From the NCBI GenBank assembly GCA_001600695.1, contig BCKQ01000011.1, positions 83,162-147,161 on the forward strand: a stretch of DNA of 64,000 nt. The letters are read 5' to 3'. Each line of letters opens with the position of its first letter. The stretch's first letter is position 1. This document shows positions 40,639 to 52,147 of the stretch, one piece after another. This DNA is from Ascoidea asiatica (taxonomy: Eukaryota; Ascomycota; Saccharomycetes; Ascoideales; Ascoideaceae). Under the pieces are notes generated by a model that had not been told where the DNA came from, did no database searches, and saw nothing but the letters and a program-made list of their open reading frames with translations. The translations under genes and the position numbers were made by a program.

Positions 40639-42863
40639 TGTTGATATTGAAACTATAATTTAAAGTAGTGTAAGAAATTTGATGAGAATTAATTGTTTAA
40701 TTAAATTGAAATTAAACTGAATTGAATGGAATAGAAGTTTTTTGATAATTATAAAAGAGAAAGAAAGAAAAAAAATCCAAGATTCAATTGAAAATTATAA
40801 AGAAATTCAATTTAATTTATACTGAATTATGTTATTGTAGAATATTATGATATACATTTTTGAATATTCCTTTTACTCTATTACTCTAAATCTAGGGGCA
40901 AACCTAAGATTCTCCAATAACCTAGATTATNAGGATATTTAACAATAATAAACACTATGTTTGATTGAGTTTGTACCAAAATTAAAGGTATTATTTTTAT
41001 TTTGAAATCCAATTGAATTGCGGATCCAATTTCATATTAATTTTATATTATCAGGACTTTTTTTGCACCAATAACATAATTCTTGTAATTGTGCTGATTT
41101 AATATTGATTTTAATACTGATTTTAATACTGATTACCTAATTAATGTAAATTAATCATTTTGATGTTACAAAAATAGATGATGTTTACCAAAATTTTTGA
41201 TTTNAAAGTGATTCTGTAACTTGATTTTCAGCCTTTGATCTAAGCTTGAGCTTATGAAAGGCTAACAAAGAAGTACAGATACTTTACCACTGGCTGATCA
41301 ATGTTTTTTTACTTGGAACTTAATTCATTATCATTTCATTAGTATTTCATTGATATTCCATTTTTTTATTAAAAAGTTGAATGATTTTGATATTGTATTA
41401 TTGTTTACTTTTAGTATAAAAATGCCTGAAATTCAACTTGAAATGACAATTCAAATAGTGCACATTCAGAATAAACAGGTTTTTAAGATGGAATCCTGAA
41501 TACAAAGGTGTAATTTCTATACGAATGAAAACTATCAAATCATAAATCAATNAACCACTTTAAATACAAAAGCCACACAATTTACGAACTAAAATGATAG
41601 AGCTAGTGTTTCTTCGNTATATTTTCCCGTTAAGGAAATCAATTTCAATTCTCAATTTTGATGTTTTTTTTATGTTAATTTCTGTGAGCTTATTTACATT
41701 GAATTCACATAGAATAATTTTTAATAGAATTAATTATATTGAATATGTTGAATAGGTTGAGTATGTCGAATATAAATCTATCACTATTTTCTGGTTCTTT
41801 TTGAATTTTTGTGATCAATCATTAAAATCATTTAAAAGTCAGATAAAATATCCCTTGATTAATTGAAATATTATGATTTTTTCTGTTAGTTTTTTATTTT
41901 TTTTTTTTTATGACCAGAGTTAAGATTTAAGAAATAAGTTTATAACCCCTTCTTATCAGAATTATTNGAAATATTAAAAATTTGAAACAAGCTAAGAATT
42001 GTAATTTATAATTTTGTTGATATCTCAAGTTGAAGATTCTATTATTAAAGAAATTAAATTTTAAATACAGGTAGTAAAAATACAAGTATTTGAATTGGAT
42101 TCAATTTCAAACTGACAGGAATTTAAATCTGAAATATGCATATAAAAATAGTTGAAAATTGATCAGAGTAAAAGAAATTAAAATTAATAATGAAACTGAG
42201 TATAAGGATATTTTATGAAACAGATTCTGTTTAAGTATTGTAAATATACAGTAATGGTAATATTATCAGTGAATATTCTTGTAAATAGAATATTAGGGGG
42301 TCATTATTAGACTCTTAAAGAATTATTCAATTATTAAATTTGAATTTGATTGNAAAGTAATTCAACAATTAACTTATTATTGATTGTATAGGTACTAATT
42401 AATTGAAGTTATTGGTTAATCAATAACTGAATCAAATGAAATTCCCCAGATTTCAAATTAAGAAGAAGTCAAAACCCATTTAATGAATTAAAAAAAAAGG
42501 ATAAAGAAAGATCAAGTCATGGTTAATATGCAGTAAGGTAACAAAATAAAGAACTTATTAAGTCGGAAAATAGAATAACATGATTATTTATAATTTTTAG
42601 ATAAATTCAATTTGAGAAAAAAAAAAAATAGAAGGAAAAAGTTAATGAAATTTATAATGAGATGTATTAAATTATTGAGTAAATAATAGGTATTGAATTT
42701 TAGGCATTTAATTCCAGTTATTGAAAGCTATTATTGTTGTATTTTAAAAAAAAAAATCTATTATTTATTGTTATTAGGTTATTACATTATAATAATTATC
42801 NTTGAAAATTGGTTATAAAAGGAAAGTAAGTTGAATAATTTGGAAGAATTTTGATTTAGTTGA
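40639..42863. other. Gene-free 2.2 kb between glycine-zipper gene 3 and TMA7
   Basis: Uniformly AT-rich. No gene, tRNA or repeat array was recognised. Confidence 0.4.
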
Positions 42864-43055
42864 TTATTTCTTACCAGATTTTTTAATACCACCACCGATT
42901 AAAGGTTTACCCTTTTTGATTGAATCAGCTAAAGCCTTTTTCTCTTTTTCTTCTTGTCTTTTTTTTTGTTTTAAAGCTTCATCATCTTCATCAAATGATT
43001 TTTCTTTTTTCTTACTTTTTAAAGGTTTCAATTTACCACCTTGACGACCAGCCAT
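42864..43055 (-). CDS. TMA7: Tma7, translation machinery-associated protein
   Basis: 63 aa (S. cerevisiae Tma7 is 64). The whole protein matches the family: MAGRQGGKLKPLKSKKKE at the start, a Lys/Glu-rich helix, and ALADSIKKGKPLIGGGIKKS at the end, closing with GKK. Tma7 copurifies with ribosomes; its exact role is not settled. A GTCACGTA element within the 43334-43369 motif lies about 300 bp upstream and could be a Cbf1-type site, which is common in front of translation genes of several yeasts. Confidence 0.95.
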   Translation of the reverse strand: MAGRQGGKLKPLKSKKKEKSFDEDDEALKQKKRQEEKEKKALADSIKKGKPLIGGGIKKSGKK

Positions 43056-44149
43056 TTTTTATTCAATATAATTATAAGTATAAATGNACTAAAATAAATA
43101 TCAAGATCAAAATTATTAATGAAATTTATAATTTATAATTAGTATTTAACAAAACATTACACCAGCAATTAAATACAAATCTTTTCAATAAAGAAATATT
43201 TCCTCCAAATAATCAAGGATATTATTATTATCATTAATATTTTTTTCATACAATTTAAAAAGCCTGATATGTTAAGACATGTGACCTTAACTAGCANTGT
43301 GCTGTGAGGTACATAAAAGCTTTCTAGACTAATCCCCCAGAAATGGCCTCAAGTAAGTCACGTAGAAGTACGTAATCACTTTTTTTTGTTTATTTCATTG
43401 GAAATAAAAATGAAAACAGCCGATTTCCCTTAAACTGAATGATTGAAAGGATAAAAGATTTTACCAACTGACAAATAACTTGTTAACAGTGAAGAATTCT
43501 GTCACACTGTAAGATAAGAATGAAGACTGAAGACCCTTTTGCTTCCAGCCTGACAGTGATAAAACTGTCCTTTAACCGCAAAGAAAGCTCCTTACATCCA
43601 GTGGTTTTTGTGTTTTTGCAGCTCAACTCCAGCGCACTTTCCTTGGATCCCGTGACCTTTTCTTGTTGTGGTGCCCGCGGCTCGAGCCCTCAGCCGCTGT
43701 TTCCCGCTGGAGCCTGCCTCCCCCCGCCATCCTGCCTGCTGGGCCACTTCATTTTCCTTCGATGAGTTCGATTCTTGATTTCCAGCTTGATTTCTTGCTT
43801 CGCAATCACTGCTTCATTTGCTTTATTGTATCATTTTCTGCACTTCAATCACCTAAAATCNGATTTCCATGGGTCAAATCCATTTTTAAATCAATTTCCA
43901 GTTTAATTTCTATTTTTTTCATATGTCTATTTGGAAAATATGCTTTACTATGGGAATGATTCTTAGTTAACGCTGACAATAATGTTCCAGCTTTTGAAAT
44001 TATTTAGATTAATAGATAATTTGAAATTAATTTAAATATAGTTCAATTTATTCCTTTTTTTTGAAATCGTATTCAATTGTTCAAATATTCAATTATTCAT
44101 TCTTATTCANCTTTCAAATAAATCAAAATATAAAAGAAATAATCAAACA
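43056..44149. other. Divergent promoter, TMA7 / CRC1, with GC-rich island
   Basis: 1.09 kb. At about 43620-43770 the base composition jumps to well over half G+C (CCCGCGGCTCGAGCC at about 43674, then CCCCCCGCC). CGG at 43678-43680 faces CCG at 43694-43696, an inverted CGG-N13-CCG arrangement of the kind bound by Zn2Cys6 factors. It does not fit the oleate-response consensus. The overlapping short ORFs are not convincing. Confidence 0.45.
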
Positions 44150-45034
44150 ATGGCTGAAGAAGTTGATAGTATATTAGTTGAAAATGTTAAATCTTTTACA
44201 TCTGGTGGTTTTGGTGGTATTTGTGCTGTTTTAACTGGTCATCCATTTGATTTAATGAAAGTTAGAATGCAAACAAATTATGCTCCAACTACTATCAAAG
44301 TTATTCAAAAAACTTTTTTAAATGATGGTTTAAAAGGTTTTTATAGAGGTGTTGTACCACCTTTATTAGGTGTAACACCAATGTTTGCAGTTTCTTTTTG
44401 GGGTTATGATCAAGGTAAAAAAATTGTTTCATATTTTTCAAAAGATGAAAATGGTAATAAAAAAGATCCTTCAAAATTTTCAATTGCAGAAATTTCTGCT
44501 GCTGGATTTTTAAGTGCAATTCCAACAACTGCAATTGCTGCACCTTTTGAAAGAGTTAAAGTAGTAATGCAAATTCAAGATTCAACAAATAAAAAATCTT
44601 TAATTCAAACAGTTTCATATATTTTAAAAAATGGTGGTTTAAAATCTCTTTTTAAAGGTTCTTTAGCTACTTTATTAAGAGATGGTCCAGGTTCTGCTTT
44701 ATATTTTGCAACTTATGAATATGTTAAAGAAAAATTAACTGAAAAAACAACTGGAGATTCTGGTCAATTATCTTTATTAGCAATTTCAACCGCTGGTGGT
44801 TTAGCTGGTGTTTCAATGTGGTTAGGTGTTTTTCCAATTGATACAATAAAATCTCAACAACAATCTTCAAATGAAAAAAGATCAATAGTAAAAGTAACTA
44901 AACAAATTTATAATACTAAAGGTATTAAAGGTTTCTTCCCTGGNGTAGGTCCTGCTTTATTAAGAAGTTTTCCTGCAAATGCTGCAACTTTTGTTGGTGT
45001 TGAAATAGCCAAAGATTTCTTTAATAAATTTTAA
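44150..45034 (+). CDS. CRC1: Crc1, mitochondrial carnitine/acylcarnitine carrier
   Basis: 294 aa with the three ~100-residue repeats of the mitochondrial carrier family. The signatures are HPFDLMKVRMQT (about 28), APFERVKVVMQIQ (about 130) and FPIDTIKSQQQ (about 230). The contact residues near FYRGVVPPLLGVTPMFAVSF and GSLATLLRDGPGSALYFATY match carnitine carriers, including the RDGPG block. It exchanges acylcarnitines for carnitine across the inner membrane, feeding acetyl units into mitochondria. One N at a third position in a Gly codon. Confidence 0.92.
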   Translation: MAEEVDSILVENVKSFTSGGFGGICAVLTGHPFDLMKVRMQTNYAPTTIKVIQKTFLNDGLKGFYRGVVPPLLGVTPMFAVSFWGYDQGKKIVSYFSKDENGNKKDPSKFSIAEISAAGFLSAIPTTAIAAPFERVKVVMQIQDSTNKKSLIQTVSYILKNGGLKSLFKGSLATLLRDGPGSALYFATYEYVKEKLTEKTTGDSGQLSLLAISTAGGLAGVSMWLGVFPIDTIKSQQQSSNEKRSIVKVTKQIYNTKGIKGFFPXVGPALLRSFPANAATFVGVEIAKDFFNKF

Positions 45035-45244
45035 TTTTTAAGAAAAACTTTCTCTCAACTTTAATATATAAATTTATATATATACTTCTCTGTTTTGTTT
45101 ATTTTTTTTTCTTCCTTTTCTTCNTTATTGTCTTTATTATGTGCTTATAGACTACTTCTTTATATATATTCATCAATAACTATACAAAAAATAAAATAAT
45201 ATAAAAAGATATAAAATTAATTCAGAAATTGAAAAATAATTAAA

Positions 45245-48200
45245 TCAACATTCACTATTTTCATAACTCGATAATAAATCCATTTGTCTAGTGAAAAAAT
45301 CTCCATCTCTTTTTTCATATCCTAATTTATCCACACCTTCTTCATATTTACGTGATATATAAAATTGAACTAATGCTCTCATGGCTAATTCTTGTCCTTC
45401 ACTATCCATAATTTCATTTTCAATATCTTTTCCTGTTAACCAATTATCTTTCAAATTTAAATCTAAATATAAATAACATAATGATATTAAATCCATACTA
45501 AGGCTTTTCCATTTTTTACCATTATATGGTATAGTTTCTTTAATAATTTTTAAAATCGTAGTATAAATATCTTTATTATATCCTGATAATAATATATTTC
45601 TAAAACATTTTGTTGGTTGTCTATCTCTTAAACATAAAATTCTTCTAGTTTTACCCATAATTGTTTTTTGTAAAATTTTTGTTAAATTTGAAATTATTAA
45701 ACAATATCTCTGATTAAATATTTTACCTGATGTATCATATTCGTTTTTACTTATAGATGAATTTAATGATACTTTACTACTATTATTATCTTGAAGTGAA
45801 CTTTTAGAATTATTTTTACTATTACTATCATGACTTGTATCATTGATCAAAGATTTTAATGAATTATCATAAAAATAAAAATCTTTTCCTTTGGTAATTT
45901 CTTCAAATGAATCATCTTCATCAAATCCATTTTCATAAATATTTTCAAATCCATTTCCATTATTATAACTAATACTTATTGTATTACTTGGCTTATCATT
46001 TACTTCATTAGCTAAACTTTTTCTTTTCTCTGATAATTCCTCNCATATTTTCCAAAANGAATATTTATTAATACTTATTTCTTTATTCAAAATTTTATCC
46101 TTAAAATTTTCATTGATTAAATAATCTAAAATAATAGTAATGAAATTTGCATCATAGATTAATGTAACAAAATAATTAAATTTCAATAAATGAGAAGCTT
46201 TAAAAAGATATGATAGTAATACAAGGATATTAGTAGCTGATTTTAATGTTATTTCTTTAATTCGAAGAAATTCCAATTTTTCTAATAGAAGTTTTTCATC
46301 AAATTTTAGATTTTGAGAGTCACCACCATTTAATGGATTTTCTTGTTGTTGAGAGTTATAATTAAAATTAAAATTATTATCTGAATAGAAATTATTTCTT
46401 GATTTAGAATCATTATTTCCATGTCTTTTAACTTCCATATCATTTTCCAAGGTTTTAAATTTAAGATAATCTTTTAAAAGATCTTTTTCAAATCCACTAT
46501 TATTATTATTCGATGATAAAATTTTAGTTAATATTTTAACTAATGAACTAAGACTTGGAAAAATAACTTTAAAAAATCTTTCAATTCTTTGAATAGTTAA
46601 AATTTCATCCTTATATTGGGGAAATTTTTTAATTTCTTCTTCTATATCATAGATATCATAGATATCATAATTATCATAAACATCATTTTCTTTGAAAACT
46701 TTTTTACTAATATCTTTGTCTTCATCACTTCTTTCTAAACTTTCTTGGAATTCTTTTTCAAAATTAGGTACATATCGTGCTTCTTTTGGATTTTCAGGTT
46801 TATTAATTTTGCTTACCCAGCCTCTTTCTTGCTTCATAAAATTATCTCTTTCATCCCATAATTGTTTAATTCCAAGTTTAGTTTTAACAGATTTTGAAAA
46901 AATTTCACTAGCTTCTTTTATGGAATATGGAATATTATCATTTAAATTATCAACTAAAGAATATATAAAAGGAAAACTTTGATTAGTTTGAAAAGGTCNT
47001 TTAGGTCTTTGATTTCCATTTATATCCAAACCACCCATTGCTGGTGCCAAAGTAGGAGATGGAGCTGGAGTTGCAATATGAACAACTGGAACAGGTAAAG
47101 AATTATTAAAAAATTGAGTATTTAAAGTTCTTGCAGTTTCAATATATTGAGATAGAGATGATCCATTATCAAATTGAACAGGATAATCAGATTTTGGAGG
47201 TTGCAGATTAGGATATCTTGACATTAGATCTTGCCTAAATACATAATAATCTAATGGAGAAGCAAATAATTTTTTAGGTTTTTTGTTAAGTTCTGCATAT
47301 TTATGCTTTCTAGATGGTTTATAGGCTTTAGTACTTGTGTACTCTTTAATAATTTCTTTTTCATTTTTGATTTCAAATTTGACATTTAAATATTCTTTTA
47401 TTTTTTTATAATCTTTTTCAAAGTTCATAACATTAAACTCAATTGAAATTAGTTTATCAATAATTAATATTATATTTCTCATTCTGTAATATGGTTTATG
47501 TTGCCATCTAAAATCTTCTAAAAATTGAATCAAAAAAGGCAATATTTTAGAATCAGAAATAGATTTAATAAATTTATCTTTATATCTTTGCATTTCCGGT
47601 GATAATTTTGTATCATTTAATTCTAAAAAATCAATATCAGCATTTTCTTCACTTTCAGAACTATTAAAATCTTTATTTTTATTTGCATTATAATCATAAA
47701 ATTCAAATATAAAACATGTTAATAAAATATAAAAATTTGTTAAAAAGAAAAAATAAAATTTTAAATTTACTTTGAAATTCTCAATTTTTTGATTATAATC
47801 TTTTAAAATCAATTCAGAAGATTTTTTGGGTAAATTAGTTGGAATAGGAGGTAATTCAAATTTTTTAATAAATCTTGCATATTTTTTAATATTTTCGATA
47901 ACCAATTGTAAATAATTACAATTAAAAACCAATGTTGAATTTTCTTTCATATGATATATTTGTTGTTTGATCGAAAAACAATCAGCAAAATTTCCCATTA
48001 GCATATAAGTTAAACATAACAAAGAATCAAATTGAGCCTTNTTATTTAATTTTATTTGATATAAAGTTTCAGAGGGTGAAATGATTGGTCCAGAAGGATT
48101 TTCTCTATTATGATTTCTAAAATAATAGTCTGCAAAAGATTTATAACCAGTTGATTTTTCAGAAATTGAAGGTGAATTAAGATTTGAAAAAGAAGATCCG

Positions 48201-49756
48201 GAATTTGAAGAGTTTGAAGAATTCGGAGATGAATTTGAATGTGAAGATAATGGAATAGATGAATTATTAGNTAATTGATTTAAATTATTTGAAGAATGAA
48301 AATTTGAATTCAAATTCAAACTTTTAATTAATTTATTTATAATCAAAGATTTTTTTTGATTTGAAAAATTAATGAAATTTTTATAGTCATTATGAGAATT
48401 AAAAGTATTTTTAACAATTTTTAAATTATCTTTTAAATCATTATGAATAAACCAATCATTTAATTCAATTATAAAATTTTCATGAAAAATTTTTGAATTA
48501 AAATTTATCTTTGTTTTTTTATCATAAGTTGAATGAGCTGTATTAAATATAAAATTCAGATTAATATTTGGATTATCAAAATCTGATTTATCAATAGGAT
48601 CTAAAATAAAATCATCCATTTGAGGAATTTGAAAAGGATTAATATGATCAAATTCATTAATACCTTTATTTGAACAAATAAAATTATTATGATGCGTTAT
48701 TGGGATATGATCTTGACTGGAGGAAGTAGAATTTGAATTTGATGAATCAATATTCATCTCTGAATTCATATTCATATCCATATTCATATTCATGTTCATA
48801 CTCATATTCATATTCATGCCCATATTCATATTCATATTATTATTATAATCTAAAGAATTTTGATTATCCATATCATTAGAATCAATATCATTTTGTAAAT
48901 GTAATTGTAATTGTTCATGTTGTTGTTGATCAATTTCATCAGCAGTTATTTCTGAATCATTTGAATTCACCATTGGTGAAGAATCTATTTCTAGATTATT
49001 ATTATCATTATAATTATCATTTGAATGATGAAATTTTTCAATAGTTTCTTTATTAGGATGTAAATTTAAATGATTATTTTTAAAAATTTGAGAAGTATCA
49101 ATGTTAAAATTTAAAGTATTAAAAACAGTTTTTGAAGAATTATTTGGAGATGAAGGTAAATCTAATGGTAATGAAGAATTAGAAGAATCATTACCTAGAA
49201 TATGAGAATCATTTAATAAATTATCATCTCTATGATTTGGGTGATGTAAATGTAAAGAAGATTTATATGTATTATAATTATAATCAAGATCTCCGAAAAA
49301 AGTATCTTCTAAATTATCAGTTGAAATTGAAGCATTATCATCATCTTGATTAGAATCTTGATTAATTAAAGAATTATGATTATTATTATAAATTGAAGGA
49401 TCGAGTAATAATTTATCCATTGAATCAATTATATATTTACTATTTCCATTATTTGAAATTGGAGAAGAAGGTAATGAAAATCCATCTGAATTTCCAGAAG
49501 AATTCATCACAGGAGATAAAAATGGACTTGAATTATTATTTTTTCTAGGAGAAGCAGGAGTATTAGCTAAAGATGCCGGAGCTCTTCTTGGAGATTCAAT
49601 TGGTGACATATTTGGAGAAATTCTTTGAGCCAGTAAGGGTGTCAGATTTGGAGAAGAAGAAGAACTTTTTGTCATTTGGGTTCCCCCAATTTGAAAATCA
49701 TCCATATTTAAAAGATTTTTTTCAGTCATATATTCAATTGAATTATAATTGAGCAA
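45245..49756 (-). CDS. FAR11: Far11-like STRIPAK subunit (N1221/DUF3402 protein)
   Basis: 1503 aa (S. cerevisiae Far11 is 953). The first 520 residues are Asn/Ser-rich and disordered, with SPxx motifs near the start (about 35-90) and a Met-Asn repeat at about 305-335. The conserved N1221-type region starts near 560 (ETLYQIKL, AQFDSLLCLTYMLMGNFADC) and includes FLEDFRWQHKPYYRMRNIIL and LFASPLDYYVFRQDLMSRYP. The C-terminal block, from GKTRRILCLRDRQPTKCFRN to WKSLSMDLISLCYLYLDLNL, is the best match to Far11/STRIP1. In yeast Far11 acts with Far3, 7, 8, 9 and 10 in pheromone arrest and TORC2 signalling. Five Ns, three at third positions. The start is the first Met; the second (MTEKN) would shorten it by nine. 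Confidence 0.8.
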   Translation of the reverse strand: MLNYNSIEYMTEKNLLNMDDFQIGGTQMTKSSSSSPNLTPLLAQRISPNMSPIESPRRAPASLANTPASPRKNNNSSPFLSPVMNSSGNSDGFSLPSSPISNNGNSKYIIDSMDKLLLDPSIYNNNHNSLINQDSNQDDDNASISTDNLEDTFFGDLDYNYNTYKSSLHLHHPNHRDDNLLNDSHILGNDSSNSSLPLDLPSSPNNSSKTVFNTLNFNIDTSQIFKNNHLNLHPNKETIEKFHHSNDNYNDNNNLEIDSSPMVNSNDSEITADEIDQQQHEQLQLHLQNDIDSNDMDNQNSLDYNNNMNMNMGMNMNMSMNMNMNMDMNMNSEMNIDSSNSNSTSSSQDHIPITHHNNFICSNKGINEFDHINPFQIPQMDDFILDPIDKSDFDNPNINLNFIFNTAHSTYDKKTKINFNSKIFHENFIIELNDWFIHNDLKDNLKIVKNTFNSHNDYKNFINFSNQKKSLIINKLIKSLNLNSNFHSSNNLNQLXNNSSIPLSSHSNSSPNSSNSSNSGSSFSNLNSPSISEKSTGYKSFADYYFRNHNRENPSGPIISPSETLYQIKLNXKAQFDSLLCLTYMLMGNFADCFSIKQQIYHMKENSTLVFNCNYLQLVIENIKKYARFIKKFELPPIPTNLPKKSSELILKDYNQKIENFKVNLKFYFFFLTNFYILLTCFIFEFYDYNANKNKDFNSSESEENADIDFLELNDTKLSPEMQRYKDKFIKSISDSKILPFLIQFLEDFRWQHKPYYRMRNIILIIDKLISIEFNVMNFEKDYKKIKEYLNVKFEIKNEKEIIKEYTSTKAYKPSRKHKYAELNKKPKKLFASPLDYYVFRQDLMSRYPNLQPPKSDYPVQFDNGSSLSQYIETARTLNTQFFNNSLPVPVVHIATPAPSPTLAPAMGGLDINGNQRPKXPFQTNQSFPFIYSLVDNLNDNIPYSIKEASEIFSKSVKTKLGIKQLWDERDNFMKQERGWVSKINKPENPKEARYVPNFEKEFQESLERSDEDKDISKKVFKENDVYDNYDIYDIYDIEEEIKKFPQYKDEILTIQRIERFFKVIFPSLSSLVKILTKILSSNNNNSGFEKDLLKDYLKFKTLENDMEVKRHGNNDSKSRNNFYSDNNFNFNYNSQQQENPLNGGDSQNLKFDEKLLLEKLEFLRIKEITLKSATNILVLLSYLFKASHLLKFNYFVTLIYDANFITIILDYLINENFKDKILNKEISINKYXFWKIXEELSEKRKSLANEVNDKPSNTISISYNNGNGFENIYENGFDEDDSFEEITKGKDFYFYDNSLKSLINDTSHDSNSKNNSKSSLQDNNSSKVSLNSSISKNEYDTSGKIFNQRYCLIISNLTKILQKTIMGKTRRILCLRDRQPTKCFRNILLSGYNKDIYTTILKIIKETIPYNGKKWKSLSMDLISLCYLYLDLNLKDNWLTGKDIENEIMDSEGQELAMRALVQFYISRKYEEGVDKLGYEKRDGDFFTRQMDLLSSYENSEC
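48765..48840. repeat. 6-bp repeat encoding Met-Asn in FAR11
   Basis: Alternating ATTCAT and ATCCAT or ATGCCC units on the plus strand, giving NMNMNMGMNM-type protein on the minus strand. Confidence 0.8.
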
Positions 49757-50666
49757 TGCTATTGAGAATTCTTGGGATTTATTGTNATTTGTTGCAAATT
49801 CTTGTAACAGCGTCTAACTCTTTCTTAGATCATTTTATCATTGACACAAGAATCCAAAAAAAATATTTCAACTCCAGCAAAAAACTAAAAACATATTTTC
49901 AACAGTGTCCAAGATAAAGAATAAGCAAAAGCGAGATCAGATAACGTTGTCAACAACCGCCATATTCCGGTTCTAGATCCTTAGTTCAAACCGAATGCTT
50001 CCGTGCTCTTTGTGTTGGCTTAAATACGCACGGAAAAGACAATAACTGAAAAACTGGTGGAAAAGTGGTCAAGTAAGCGTTGAGCTGATGAAAAAAACAA
50101 AAGACACTGTTGGAGCTTAAGATTGTTCACTGTTTGTTAGCTTAGNTGAAAATGCTAAATCATCAATTGTTTTAACTAAAAGTAACTGCATTAATGGGTA
50201 ATCATAAATCAAATAAATCAAAAACAAATAAATATATTAAAGAAAAGAAAAGATTTGAAATTAATAATATTAAATTTTTGTTTTAAGTGGAAAAGAAAGC
50301 TGTATTATAGAATTTTTTAAATAACAAGTTACCCTTACTGTTGGTTTCATTACGAGTAGTGTTACCTCATTGTTAAATTTTTTTCAAGTTCAAAAAATTA
50401 AAGTTATTCGAATTCGTTGTTATTTTTAAAGTGATTGAAAATTTTATAATTAAGGTGATATTATTTAAATTATTTAATATTAAGATTCAATAAATTAAGA
50501 AATAAATCAATTATAAATAACTGATATTCAAGATAAAAGGGAGATAAATTTTTATTCGAAATCCGATTTATTACTATTATTAAATTTATATTTTACATTA
50601 TTTTTATATTATTTGTATATTATATTTTCTAAAAATTTTAAAAAAAAAAATTAAAATTTCAAATTA
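49757..50666. other. Divergent promoter, FAR11 / LSM12-like
   Basis: 910 bp. The FAR11-proximal half (about 49920-50130) is GC-richer; the LSM12-proximal half is extremely AT-rich, ending in an A run before the start codon. No gene seen. Confidence 0.4.
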
Positions 50667-51057
50667 ATGGCACCTCAAAAACAAACATTAGAAGCTCTTT
50701 TAGGATTAAGANTTAAATTAATTACAATTTTAGATTCTGTTATAATTGGAAAAATTTATTCATATTCTAATAGTAATAATACAATAACTTTGATTGAAGA
50801 AACTTCTTTTTTAAATGANATCACAAATAATTCAAATATAAATTATACTAATAATAATAATAATAATAATAATAGTAATAGGATAATAGAAAATTCTAGT
50901 AAAATAAATAATCATAATAATTTAGATAATTCAAGTAATAGCAATAATAATAATAATAATAATAATCGTGAAACTTATAATTTTAGAATTATCAAAAGTT
51001 CTTTTATTAGAACTATAACTTCACTACCAAATAATCCTTCACAGCAATCTAATAGTA

Positions 51058-51130
<73 letters not shown>

Positions 51131-51431
51131 AAAGAATAAAAGAAATAAAAAGAATAAGCAAAAAGATAAAGAGAAGGATAAAGGTAAAGAAAAAGATAAA
51201 GAAAAAGAAAAAGAGAGTAATAGTAATAGTAATACCAATAATAATAATAATAATAATAATAATAATTCAAAAGATAAAGAATCTCATAATCTAATTGAAT
51301 CATTTACAATAAAATCACTTGAATCTAAAATTTCATATATTGATATTGAATCATTTAAAAGAAAAATTGAGATTGAAGAAAAACAAGAAAAGTCAAATAA
51401 ATCTAATAAATCTATTATTAAAGGAGGTTAA
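50667..51431 (+). CDS. LSM12: Lsm12-like protein, Lsm fold with poly-Asn inserts and no anticodon-binding domain
   Basis: 254 aa (S. cerevisiae Lsm12 is 187). Residues 1-55 (QTLEALLGLR, KLITILDSVIIGKIYSYSNS, NTITLIEETSF) and 110-128 (YNFRIIKSSFIRTITSLPNN) match the N-terminal Lsm domain, split by Asn runs. A second Asn homopolymer at about 132-155 precedes KNKRNKKNKQKDKEKDK. The end (SFTIKSLESKISYIDIESFK ... IIKGG) corresponds to the linker PSYVNVERVE of Lsm12 and then stops. The following anticodon-binding (AD) domain is missing, and no continuation is seen in the next few hundred bases. Lsm12 works with Pbp1 (ataxin-2) on ribosomes. Two Ns are present. Confidence 0.7.
51060..51128. repeat. 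(AAT)n trinucleotide tract, poly-Asn coding
   Basis: About 23 consecutive AAT codons in frame inside the LSM12-like gene. Confidence 0.95.
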
Positions 51432-51690
51432 TTTGAATGAATAATAATATACAGTATAATAATATATTCAATTATAGTAATATATAAAAAAATATATAGA
51501 TAAAAAATATAAAATTAAAAATTCAAACTAAAAGGTACGGTATATAAATATCAAATTTTGTAAATATCTTTTAAGATCTTTAATAATCTTGTAACATTTA
51601 ATCATTTTTTTATGAACTGAGCTTCAAATCAATTTTTCATCTATTATTGAATTGTATAACTTAATTATTTGTCAAATGAATAAATGATTA

Positions 51691-51746
51691 AGTTTATAAG
51701 TTTATAAGTTTATAAGTTTACAAGTTTACAAGTTTACAAGTTTATA
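51691..51746. repeat. 8-bp tandem repeat AGTTTATA/AGTTTACA
   Basis: Seven exact-length units: three with TATA, three with TACA, one with TATA. Confidence 0.9.
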
Positions 51747-52059
51747 TGGCATATAAGTAATCCTAATCAGGAAATATTCAACCCCGTTTTCATGATACTC
51801 AAACAAAACTCTATATTATGTCATGTCATGTGATCACCTGTTTTTTGTTAGTGTTTAATGTTATTGAAAGTTATTTAAAAAACTCCAATCAATTGAATTT
51901 GAGTTTTATACGAGTACAGTGGAAGAATAGAAGAATAGATACGTATTTGAATAATTGAATAATAATATGAATGAATAGATAATAATATGTTTTTAGATGA
52001 TGAGATTGATAAATTGAGGATAGAAATAATTCAATTCAAAAGACAGTGTAATAGAGGTT

Positions 52060-52092
52060 GGTAATTCAATTCAATTCAATTCAATTCAATTG
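52060..52092. repeat. 5-bp tandem repeat AATTC
   Basis: About six consecutive AATTC pentamers, then AATTG. Confidence 0.85.
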
Positions 52093-52147
52093 AAAATAAA
52101 AGTGAAAATAAAAGTGAAAGTAAAAGTAAAATAAAAGAGAAATAAAG

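Larger units (their letters stand above)
51432..52147. other. Intergenic region with short tandem repeats
   Basis: Contains a 7-copy 8-bp repeat at 51691-51746, an AATTC pentamer array at about 52060-52092 and an AAAGTG/AAAGTA-rich leader before EMA19. No gene seen. Confidence 0.45.

Noticed and set aside
43674-43700. Oleate-response element upstream of CRC1
   Set aside because: CGG and CCG are present in inverted order but the required T-N-A spacing is absent.
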